In this document: positions 45,820 through 55,200 of the stretch, in pieces
How the letters are laid out: each line of letters opens with the position of its first letter
Position numbering within the stretch: position 1 is the first letter of the stretch
Origin: Verrucomicrobiaceae bacterium
GTDB taxonomy: Bacteria; Verrucomicrobiota; Verrucomicrobiia; Verrucomicrobiales; Akkermansiaceae
NCBI GenBank assembly: GCA_027486655.1
Contig: JAIXOR010000027.1
Coordinates: 1-64,000 of the forward strand
Direction: 5' to 3'
Length of the DNA: 64,000 bases
The notes under the pieces: model-generated
Seen by the model: the letters and a program-made list of their open reading frames with translations, nothing else
Told to the model about the DNA's origin: nothing
The model's database searches: none
Translations under genes and position numbers: made by a program

Positions 45820-48273
45820 ATGAAACCCGTTCTTCATTCCCTTGGTGCCTTCCTGACCGTCGCGAGTCTCGCCACCTATTCCCATGCGACCGACTTTTTC
45901 TGGGATGGTGCGGACACCACGGCGAATGCGGACGGTGGAACCGGCACCTGGGATGCGGGAGTCACCGCCAACTGGGACAGTCTCGCGAGCGCAGGCAGCA
46001 GCGTCACCTGGCCCTTGTCGAGTTCCGGCAATGACGACGCGTTCTTCGGCGGAAGCGCCGGCACCGTCACCCTCAGCGGAGGAGTCACCGCCAACAGCCT
46101 CACCTTCTCCACGGCGGGATACTCGCTCGCCGGTGGTTCGCTCACCCTGGACGGCGCCACGCCCTCCATCACCAACGATGGCGCGGCCTCCATCTCGTCC
46201 AGCCTCATCGGCAGCGCAGGCCTCAACAAGATCGGCAACGGAACGCTCACTCTCAGCGGCACGAATTCCGGCCTCTCCGGTGCTCTCGTGCTGTCCGGTG
46301 CCACCAGCGGCAACAACGGCGGCGTCGTCATCAGCAGCACGGCCGCCTTCGGCGGGCTCTCCTCGGTCGATATCCAAAACAACAGCTTCCTCCAACTCAA
46401 CGGAGCCACTCTCGGCAGCAGTGTATCCATCAGCGTCGTCGGTGGCGGTGGAACCGCCGCCCCCCAGGGAGCCCTTCGTGGCGGCTCCGGTGCCAGTGTG
46501 ATCAACGGTGCGGTCGCCATAGGCGCCGGTGTTCGCCTCGGCAACCTGGGAACATCCACCACGTTCAACGGTGCGGTCACCGCCACCGTCGGATCCGGCA
46601 ACGGCATCACCTTCCGCAACAGCAACAACCAGGGAACCATCCTCACCAGCACCTCCAACTACTGGGAGGGCAGCACGACCCTCGGTGACGGCTCGGTGTA
46701 TTTCCAGAACGGTGCTTTCCCGACCGCGACCAACCTCGTGATGTCCGGCTCCGCAAACACGTGGTTTGAAACCAACGGAACCTTCTCCCGTGCCATCGGT
46801 ACCGCTGCCAACCAGATCCAGTTCAACGCTACTGCCGCCCGCATCAACGGCTTCTCCGCCCGCGGTGGGGATCTCACGATGAACCTCGGCGGCGGCACTG
46901 CCCTTACCTGGGGGACGGGAGGATTTGTGCCCGGCATCCTCGGCCTGGCCGGTGCCAACGCCACGGGCACGCTCACCTGGCAGAACGCGATCAACCTCGG
47001 CGCCGCCACCCGCATCGTCGATGTCGCCAATGGATCCGCGGCCACCGATGCAATCATCAGCGGTGTCCTCAGCAACGGCACGCTCCAGGTCCAGGGTGCA
47101 GGAAATCTCACCCTCTCCGGAAACAACACGCTGGCCACCATCACCAAGGGTGCCTCCGGTTCCGATACGGGAACCCTCACGCTCTCCGGATCCAACACGT
47201 TCTCCACCACCACCCTCGCCTTCGGCACCGCCAGCCAGAACCGCGGCGCGATCCGCCTGGAAAACAACAACGCGCTCGGCGGCGTCACCACCATCAACGG
47301 CAGCACCGGAACCGGCTCGTCCATCGCACAGATCCAGCTCGCCAACAACGTCACCATCTCCGGCATCACCTATCAGGCAGGCGGCCGCTCGAGCGTCACC
47401 ACCACCGGCGCGTCGATCGTCAATGTCTCCGGCAACAACACCTGGGGTGGAACCATTTCGATCACCAACACGGGCGGCTCCTACGGCATCCGCAGCGATG
47501 CCGGCCAGCTCACGCTGAGCGGCAACCTGCGCAACGGCCTCGGCAGCACACGCGTCTGGACCCTCGGCGGCTCCGGAAACATCGCCATCTCGGGAACGAT
47601 CACCAACGGCGGCGCTTCTCCGCTCGGCCTCGACAAGTTCGGGTCCGGAACGATGACCATCACCGGAAGCTCCAACACCTTCACCGGCGGTGTCACGATG
47701 AGTGGCGGCACCCTGCTCGCGAACAATGCCTCCGGCTCCGCCCTTGGAACCGGCAGCGTCACCGTCAGCGGCGGCACGATCGGTGGCACAGGCGCTTTCA
47801 CCGGTGCCCTCACCATCAACACCACCGGCGTGCTCTCCCCGGGGGCCTCCATCGAGACTCTCGGAACCGGGGCGCTCACCCTCAACACCGGATCCACCTT
47901 CGCTTACGAAATCAACACGACCGCAGTCACCGGCGATGTGCTCAACGTCAACGGCAACCTCGACCTGAACGGCACCGTCACCCTCAATCTCACAGACCTC
48001 GGATCCGGCAGCCTGCTCGCCGATGGCACCAAGTTCACGCTGATCAGCTACGCCGGCACCTGGACCGCGGGCGATGTCTTCAACGGCTACGCGGATGGAG
48101 CCGTGTTCTCCATGTTCAACAACGACTGGATCATCAACTACGACGACACTTCCGCCGGATCGGTCAATGGCGGGGACTTTGCCAACGCCGTCACCCTCAC
48201 CGCCGTGCCCGAGCCCTCCGCATTTCTGTTAGCCGGGTTGGGACTGCTCCCGCTTCTCCGCCGCCGCCGTTGA
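45820..48273 (+). CDS. PATR autotransporter-repeat protein with PEP-CTERM tail (PATR 1)
   Basis: An 817-residue exported protein. The ATG at 45820 gives a signal peptide (MKPVLHSLGAFLTVASL, cleavage near SHA-TDFFW). The body is Gly/Thr/Ser/Asn-rich beta helix made of PATR units such as LTLSGTNSGLSGALVLSG. The shared opening is FFWDGADTTANADGGTGTWD. It ends with VPEPSAFLLAGLGLLPLLRRRR, a complete PEP-CTERM signal (PEP, hydrophobic helix, Arg cluster) for exosortase processing to the outer surface. No beta-barrel autotransporter domain is present. It heads a tight group with PATR 2 and the prepilin-like gene. It probably forms a surface adhesin or matrix layer. Confidence 0.88.
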   Translation: MKPVLHSLGAFLTVASLATYSHATDFFWDGADTTANADGGTGTWDAGVTANWDSLASAGSSVTWPLSSSGNDDAFFGGSAGTVTLSGGVTANSLTFSTAGYSLAGGSLTLDGATPSITNDGAASISSSLIGSAGLNKIGNGTLTLSGTNSGLSGALVLSGATSGNNGGVVISSTAAFGGLSSVDIQNNSFLQLNGATLGSSVSISVVGGGGTAAPQGALRGGSGASVINGAVAIGAGVRLGNLGTSTTFNGAVTATVGSGNGITFRNSNNQGTILTSTSNYWEGSTTLGDGSVYFQNGAFPTATNLVMSGSANTWFETNGTFSRAIGTAANQIQFNATAARINGFSARGGDLTMNLGGGTALTWGTGGFVPGILGLAGANATGTLTWQNAINLGAATRIVDVANGSAATDAIISGVLSNGTLQVQGAGNLTLSGNNTLATITKGASGSDTGTLTLSGSNTFSTTTLAFGTASQNRGAIRLENNNALGGVTTINGSTGTGSSIAQIQLANNVTISGITYQAGGRSSVTTTGASIVNVSGNNTWGGTISITNTGGSYGIRSDAGQLTLSGNLRNGLGSTRVWTLGGSGNIAISGTITNGGASPLGLDKFGSGTMTITGSSNTFTGGVTMSGGTLLANNASGSALGTGSVTVSGGTIGGTGAFTGALTINTTGVLSPGASIETLGTGALTLNTGSTFAYEINTTAVTGDVLNVNGNLDLNGTVTLNLTDLGSGSLLADGTKFTLISYAGTWTAGDVFNGYADGAVFSMFNNDWIINYDDTSAGSVNGGDFANAVTLTAVPEPSAFLLAGLGLLPLLRRRR

Positions 48274-48311
48274 TTCAACCAACCCCTCCATCCACCTCCC
48301 ATCCAGATTCC

Positions 48312-51293
48312 ATGAAAACCCGCTCCAATCCGTTCCTGCTTCTCGCCCTCTCCCTCTCGGCCTGCGCCTCCCTTCCCGCCGCCGTTCTGTATTGGGATGG
48401 GACGGATACCAATGCCGACGCAAATGGTGGTGCCGGAACCTGGGATACAACGACCACCAACTGGGACAGCGCCGCCACCGCAGGGAGTTCCGTCGCCTGG
48501 CCCGCCTCCTCCACGGGTGATGACGACGCGCTGTTTGGAGGCGCGGCAGGCTCGGTGACCGTCGATGCGGGCGGCGTCACCGTGAATGACATCACGTTCT
48601 CGATTGCCGGATACACGCTGTCCGGCGGCACGCTCAACTTCGACAACCTCGATCCGGACGGCGGCGGCCCGCTCACGGCCCCGCTGCCCGTCATCAACGC
48701 GGGCCCCACCTCACACACCCAGTCTGCCACGATCAATTCCAAGATCGTCTCCTCCTCCGGCCTCGAAAAGAAGGGCGGAAGCACCGTCAGCCTCGGTGGT
48801 GACCTCGCCTCGCTCTCCGGAACCATCCTGATCAATGGCGGAGTGGTCAGCAGCCCCGCGAACAACAACTCGGGATTCACGCTCGCCAATACATCGACTC
48901 CGCCAAACACCGCGTCCTTCGACATCCGCAACAACAATTTCCTCGCTCTCGGTGGCGTCACCGTGGGCTCGGGCGTGAGCTACACCCTGGCGGGTGGCGG
49001 CGGATACAACGCCCCTCAGGGAGCCATCCGGGGAACTGCCGGCTCAAACGTGGTGCAGGGAGCCATTTCAATTGCCGATGCTGCCGTCCGACTTGGCAAC
49101 ACCGGAACCTCGATCACCTTTGCCGGCCCCATCACGGCTCCACCTTTGTCAGGGTTTGGACTGACTCTCCGGATCGGCCTCAATCAGGGAGTCACTCTTT
49201 CCAACACATCCAATTCATGGGAAGGGCTGACCACGCTGGGGGAAGGGACCTTCTTTTTTCATCCGGGAGCCTTGCCCAACTCCACCAACCTTCTGATCGC
49301 GGGTTCGAACAACACCTGGTTCGAATCCAATGGAACCTTCACCCGCTCGGCGGGGACGGCGGCCGGTCAGGTTCAGTTCAACGCCACCGCAAACCGCATC
49401 AACGGATTCTCGGCCAGGGGAGGGGATCTCAGCGTGAACCTGGGAGGGGCGGTTTCGCCCGCTCCTCTGGTTTGGGGGGCTGCCGGCTTCGTTCCCGGCG
49501 CTCTCGGGCTGTCGTCCACTAACGCCACAGGAACGGTCACCTGGCTCAATGCGATCGATCTGGGAGCCGCCACCCGCACGATCGATTGCGCCAATGGCAG
49601 CGCCGAGGTGGATGCCCGAATCAGCGCTTCCCTCAGCAACGGCGGAATGACCAAAACCGGCAACGGCACCCTCGCACTGGCTGCCGCCAATACGTTCACC
49701 CTGCCCACTCTGACCATGGGCGCGGCCAGCGCGGACCGCGGGGCCATTCGTATCGAAAACGGTGCTGCTCTGTCTGGAATCACCCTGGTGGACATGAACT
49801 CGGCGGTGAACTCCTCCGCCAGAGCGCGGATCGAACTTCTGGGCGGCGTGTCCGTGACCGGCGTCGATATCCGCACCGGTGGACGCGGCGATGTGGCCGC
49901 AGCTGGCGTCGCACTGGCCAACCTTTCCGGAAACAACACCTGGGGAGGTGTCATCCGCATCAGCAATACCGGCGGTTCCTATGGCATCCGCAGCGATGCG
50001 GACACTCTCACCCTTTCCGGTACTCTCCAGAATGGGATCGGCTCTGCCCGTGACTGGACCCTCGGTGGTGCAGGAAACATCCGCATTTCCGGAAACGTGG
50101 TGAACGGCTCGACCGGTGGACTCAGTTTCACCAAGCATGGTGAAGGCACGCTGATTCTATCAGGAGCAGCCAACACCTTCACCCTGGGCGGCACCGTCGC
50201 GGGTGGCACGCTGCAGATCGGCGAAGGCGGCACGACCGGCAGCTTCGGCACGGGATCGGTGATCAACAATGCCACGCTGGTTTTTGATCGCGATGGAACA
50301 CTCAACGTTCCAGGCGCGGTATCCGGTTCGGGTGTTCTCATCAACCGGGGCCCCGGTGTCGTCACGCTCAACGGCGCATTGAGCCACAGCGGAGGCATTC
50401 AGATCCAGAACGGCTCCCTGCTCATCGGTGCAAACTCCTCCGCCGCTACCGGAGACGTGACGGTGGGCGACGGGACCGGAGCGGCCTCCTCCGCCGTGCT
50501 TGGAGGCGTCGGTCCTCTCGGAGGAACCGTCACCCTTTCAACGGACGGAGCCATCGCCCCGGGGCTCGGCGTGGGCAGTCTCGAACTCACCGGGACGGTC
50601 TCGGGCACGGGCGGGCTCCTTGTGGAAATCGATGGCAGCACCGCCGACAAACTCACCGCCAGTGGTTCTCTCGATATCAGCGGGCTTTCGTTGAGCCTTT
50701 CGCAACTCACTGCCCCCAGCGCCCCCGTTTATGTGATCGTGGATGCCGCATCGCCGATCACCGGGGCCGCCTTTACGTCGGTCTCCGGTGTGCCCTCCGG
50801 CTACACGCTCACCTACAACTACAACGACGGGGTGGATTCGAACAACATCGCCCTCGTTCAGGTCGGGACTCCCTTCACCCTCTGGGCCTCCGGCAATGGC
50901 CTCGCCGGTGGCGATGCCTCGCCCACGGCGGATCCGGACAACGACGGGCTGGACAACGCCGTCGAATTCGTGATCGGCGGGCAGCCGAATCCCGCCAATC
51001 CCAATGCAGCCTCCAACAGCCTGGCCCCGGTCGCGGATGCCTCTGGATCGAATCTGGTCTTCAGCTTCCGCAGCACGGACCTCGCCCAATCGCAGCCCGG
51101 AATCGCCATCCAGGCCGAATACGGGTCCTCGCTCAGCGGCTGGACACCCGCCGTGCACGGTGTGAACGGCGTCTCGATCGCCACCACCCAGGACGGCTAC
51201 GGCGCGGGCGTGGACAAGGTCGATGTGACCATTCCGAAAGCCCTCGCCACCGGATCGACTCTTTTTGTCCGCCTCAACGTCTCCATTCCCTGA
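48312..51293 (+). CDS. PATR protein with TSP3-like C-terminal module (PATR 2)
   Basis: A 993-residue exported protein; ATG at 48312 with signal peptide (MKTRSNPFLLLALSLSACAS, cleavage near PAA-VLYWD). It is a paralogue of PATR 1 over most of its length: both have INGFSARGGDL, then a LxWGxxGFVPGxLGL segment and NAIxLGAATR. Instead of PEP-CTERM it ends with TADPDNDGLDNAVEFVIGG (calcium-binding TSP3-like, near residue 875) and a beta-sandwich-like block ending LFVRLNVSIP. The same module closes PATR 4. It may be an alternative anchoring or sorting module. The prepilin-like gene starts 6 bases after its stop. Confidence 0.87.
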   Translation: MKTRSNPFLLLALSLSACASLPAAVLYWDGTDTNADANGGAGTWDTTTTNWDSAATAGSSVAWPASSTGDDDALFGGAAGSVTVDAGGVTVNDITFSIAGYTLSGGTLNFDNLDPDGGGPLTAPLPVINAGPTSHTQSATINSKIVSSSGLEKKGGSTVSLGGDLASLSGTILINGGVVSSPANNNSGFTLANTSTPPNTASFDIRNNNFLALGGVTVGSGVSYTLAGGGGYNAPQGAIRGTAGSNVVQGAISIADAAVRLGNTGTSITFAGPITAPPLSGFGLTLRIGLNQGVTLSNTSNSWEGLTTLGEGTFFFHPGALPNSTNLLIAGSNNTWFESNGTFTRSAGTAAGQVQFNATANRINGFSARGGDLSVNLGGAVSPAPLVWGAAGFVPGALGLSSTNATGTVTWLNAIDLGAATRTIDCANGSAEVDARISASLSNGGMTKTGNGTLALAAANTFTLPTLTMGAASADRGAIRIENGAALSGITLVDMNSAVNSSARARIELLGGVSVTGVDIRTGGRGDVAAAGVALANLSGNNTWGGVIRISNTGGSYGIRSDADTLTLSGTLQNGIGSARDWTLGGAGNIRISGNVVNGSTGGLSFTKHGEGTLILSGAANTFTLGGTVAGGTLQIGEGGTTGSFGTGSVINNATLVFDRDGTLNVPGAVSGSGVLINRGPGVVTLNGALSHSGGIQIQNGSLLIGANSSAATGDVTVGDGTGAASSAVLGGVGPLGGTVTLSTDGAIAPGLGVGSLELTGTVSGTGGLLVEIDGSTADKLTASGSLDISGLSLSLSQLTAPSAPVYVIVDAASPITGAAFTSVSGVPSGYTLTYNYNDGVDSNNIALVQVGTPFTLWASGNGLAGGDASPTADPDNDGLDNAVEFVIGGQPNPANPNAASNSLAPVADASGSNLVFSFRSTDLAQSQPGIAIQAEYGSSLSGWTPAVHGVNGVSIATTQDGYGAGVDKVDVTIPKALATGSTLFVRLNVSIP

Positions 51294-51299
51294 ACGCTC

Positions 51300-52004
51300 A
51301 TGAAACCCACCTGCAACCCGTTTCCGATCCGCCGGGGCTTCACTCTCACCGAGATGATGGTGGTGGTGCTCGTCATCACCGTGATCGCACTGCTCTCGCT
51401 GATGATGATCTCAAGAGCCAGGGAATCCGCCAGACGCAGCGCCAGCGCGGGAAACCTTCGTCAGTTCGGCGTGGCCATCACCTCCTTCGTCGCGGACAAC
51501 AGCGGCTACCTTCCCGCATCCCGAAGCTCCCAGGGTGCCTACTGGCCCCAGATCGTCTGGCCCTACATCGAATCGCTCGACCCCTACATGATTCCCAAGT
51601 CCCCGAATCGTCCGATGGATCCTAAGAAGAACGACGGCGAGGGCTACTTCCCCATGGCGGACAACGCGGCGATGAATCCGCAGAAACAACCCATCCGTTG
51701 GAACTACGTGATCAACGGAGGTCACAGCAAGCTTCCCTTCGCCGAGCTCGCCGATGACGGCAAGGCCCTTCCCGGCGTCGGCAGGGGATGGTCGAGGCCC
51801 TACATGCAGATCACCGACCCGGGCCGCACGGTGATGATCACCGAGGGCACCTCATGGTGGCTCAACGCCGAGGCAAAGCCCAACAGCAACCGCATCCGCC
51901 GGTGGAAGAACAAGACCGCCAACATCCTCTGGTGCGATGGCAGCCTGCAACTCCTCAACCCGAAAACCGAGCTCCGTCAGGAACACTTCTTCGCCGTCAA
52001 GTAA
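51300..52004 (+). CDS. Type II secretion/type IV pilus prepilin-like protein (DUF1559-like)
   Basis: A 234-residue protein with a canonical prepilin leader RRGFTLTEMMVV (cleaved after Gly15, N-methylated Phe), a hydrophobic helix to about residue 37, then RARESARRSASAGNLRQFG and a C-terminal beta domain ending IRRWKNKTANILWCDGSLQL, typical of the verrucomicrobial and planctomycete prepilin-like group. It is processed by PilD-type peptidase. The start follows the PATR 2 stop by 6 bases, so it is part of the same transcript. This suggests a joint role in surface display or secretion of the repeat proteins. Function unproven. Confidence 0.85.
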   Translation: MKPTCNPFPIRRGFTLTEMMVVVLVITVIALLSLMMISRARESARRSASAGNLRQFGVAITSFVADNSGYLPASRSSQGAYWPQIVWPYIESLDPYMIPKSPNRPMDPKKNDGEGYFPMADNAAMNPQKQPIRWNYVINGGHSKLPFAELADDGKALPGVGRGWSRPYMQITDPGRTVMITEGTSWWLNAEAKPNSNRIRRWKNKTANILWCDGSLQLLNPKTELRQEHFFAVK

Positions 52005-52087
52005 CCCGAAGCTGAATCCCTCCGTTCCACCCCATGAGGCCTCCCAGTCCGCTTTTCTCGCGGAAACCAGCAGCAGGGGTCCTGGTT

Positions 52088-52101
52088 CCCGTGAATGCGG
52101 G
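52088..52101 (+). promoter_or_regulatory. CCCGTG-AATG-CGGG inverted repeat before PATR gene 3
   Basis: TTCCCGTGAATGCGGGATG shares 17 of 19 positions with the stretch before PATR gene 1. It lies 120 bases before the GTG start at 52222. TTGACG occurs 14 bases further on, without a convincing -10 partner. Confidence 0.4.
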
Positions 52102-52221
52102 ATGTCCTCGTGAATTGACGCTCCGAAGCTCCCCGGTGTTTCCTAGAGATTCTGATCAGGAAGAGGAGTGTTTTTCCACCTGCCTTTCCTTTCAAACCCA
52201 AACCCAATCCCAGATCCTCCC

Positions 52222-55200
52222 GTGAAACCCAGGAGAAATGTTTCTTTTTTCGGTCTCTCTTCGTTGGCCGCCCTTGCTTTTGCCCTTCCCCCGACCGCTC
52301 ATGCGGCGACCTTCACCTGGGATGGCGGCGGTATCGACAACCAAACCGTCACCGGCGCCAACTGGGTCGGTGATGTGGCTCCAGGCACCGGTCAGGATCT
52401 GGTGTTCTCCGGGACCAGCTCCATCGGCACGTCCATCAACTGGAACCTGACCAATGGCAACAACCCGCGTTCGCTCACCTTCGATGCGAGCTCTCTTGCC
52501 TACGACATCACCGGCACCAATTTCATCCAGTTCACCCAGGGCATCACGGTTCTGGCCAATAACAGCTCAAACGCCCAATCGATCTCAAATCCGATCCATG
52601 TCTTCGGCAACAACACGAAGACCTTCAGCGCCGGAACCGCCGCGCTGAATCTCGGGCTGGTCACCTTTCGTGCGGACGGGCTTGTCAGTGGAAACAACAG
52701 CCAGCTCACCCTCTCTGGATCCTCCAACGGCACGATTTCCGGCGGAATCACCGAGACCGGAGGGTTCGCGGCGGGAGTCGTCCGCACCCTCAACAAAACC
52801 GGTACCGGCACCTGGACGGTCAATGGCGCGATGACCGGGGCTTACGCCGTCAACGCCAACGCCGGAAGTCTCGTGATCGGAGGCTCCGGGACGAACACCT
52901 ACAGCGGTGCCATCACTGTCAACGGCGGCAACTTGGTCATCCAGAAAGCTTCGGGGCTGGGAGCCACCTCGGCGGGCACCTCGATCGCCGGGGCCACCAG
53001 CCAGGGCTCGCTCCAGTTTGACTCATCATCCGGCGCGTTCACTTCTGCGGAAGGCATCGCCATCACCATGCGCTCCTCCGTCACCAACGGCGGTGCTTCC
53101 GCCATGGTCCCGCACATCAACAACATCGGCGGCTCCACCACTTTGTCCGGGGCGATCAACTCGACCACCGGAGGCGCCGTGGCCAAGATCGCCGCGGATG
53201 CCGGCACGCTCACGCTTTCCGGCAGCCTGAATGCCCAGGGGGCCTCGCCCACCGCTTCCACCCGCATCACCACCCTGCAAGGCGCGGGAACCGGCATCAT
53301 CAGCGGCCTGATCACGCAAAGCACCGCCATCACCCATCGCTTGGACAAGTTCGGCTCCGGCACCTGGCAGTTGACCAACGCCGGCAACACCTTCACCGGT
53401 GAAATCCGCCTCGTCGAAGGTACCATCTCCATCCCTTCCATCGGAAACGGCGGCTTGGCCAGCACGGTCGGTGCCTCGTCCAATGCCGCATCCAACCTCC
53501 AGTTCAATGGAGGAACCCTGCGCTACACCGGCAGCGGACACACCACCGACCGCTTGTTCACCATCGGGGCGAACGGGGCCACTCTGAATGCGTCGGGCAC
53601 TGGAGCCATCGTGTTCGGCAACACCGGATCCGCCGTCAGCGCCGATGGGGGAGGCACCGGCATTCAATACAGCTTCGCCAGCGGCTCGAACACCATCGCC
53701 ACCAACGATAGCACCACCCTGCGGGTCGGCATGAGCATCGGCGGCGTCGCGGGCATTCCTGCCGGTGCCACCATCACGGCGATCAACCATTCCACCGGGA
53801 TCCTCACCCTCAGCGCGCCCACCACGGCCGCCGCCAATATCACGTCAACAGGAACCGCATCCGGAAACTTCGACCGCACGCTTACCCTGACAGGCACCAA
53901 CCTCGCCTCCAACGAAATCAAGGCCTCCCTCGCCAATGCCACTGGCGGCGGCAAACTCGGTGTCACCAAGAACGGCGCGGGCACCTGGGTCCTCTCCGGG
54001 ACCAACACCTACACCGGCCCGACCCAGGTCGATGCCGGCAAACTCGTTCTCACGGGCTCCATCGCCGCGGGCAGCGCCTTCAGTCTCAACAATGGTGCAA
54101 CCCTTTCCGGCGAGGGCTCCATCAATGGCTCCGCGACCTTCGGCGGTACCACCGGCTCCACCTTCCTCGCCGATGGCTCCACCCCCGGGACTCTTTCGGT
54201 CGGTGGAAACCTCACCCTTTCCGGCCCGGTTGATGTCGCTGTGGAAGGCATCACCTCCGCAGGAACCTACAACATCGTAAGCTACTCCTCCATCACCGGC
54301 GGTGCCAACTTCACCTCCACCTTCCACCGCAATCCGGTGTTCAATGTGGGTGCTTCGGTGACCTCGCTCACGCTGTCATCCGGCCTCGCACTCACCTGGA
54401 CCGGAAACAACGGCTCATCCTGGGATTCCGCCAGCACCGTGAACTGGTCCGGTGCCGAAAAATTCTACGCTCTCGATGCGGTGACTTTCGATGACACCTC
54501 ATCCGTCACCTCGATCTCCATCAACGGCGACCTGCGTCCCCTGTCCATCCAGGTTTCATCCAACACGAATCAGTTCACCTTCGGCGGCACCGGGGTCATC
54601 AACGGCGCCGGAACCCTCACCAAATCCGGCTCCTCCACCCTCGTTCTCAATGGCTCGAATGGTTGCACGGGAACCAACACCCTGAATGGCGGACTCGTCG
54701 AGTTCTCCGCCAATTCGCTCGGCACCGGGGCCATCAACTTCAACGGCGGCGGCCTGCGCTGGGCCACAGGAAACAGCGCCGACGTTTCGGCCCGTTTCGG
54801 CCCGCTCGGATCATCCGGTGCGGTCTTTGATATCAACGGAAACAGCGTCACGCTCGGATCCGCTCTCACCGGATCCGGCGGATTCACCCGCGACGGCTCC
54901 GGCTCGCTCGTCCTCTCCGGCACCAATACCTACAGCGGAGTCACCACCCTCAACGCGGGCACCACTTTCACCAACACCACCTCCGCACTCGGAAGCACTG
55001 CCGCTGGAACCACCGTCGCCTCCGGAGCGCAGCTCAACGTCGGCAACCTTGCCAACAACAGCACGCTTGCAGAGCCTCTCACGGTTTCCGGAAACGGCGA
55101 TGGATCCGGTGTCCTCCGCGTCGGCGGATCCAGGGCCATCACGCTGTCCGGTGCCATCACGCTGGCCGCCGCATCCACCTTCAAGGCGGATGGCGGCTCA

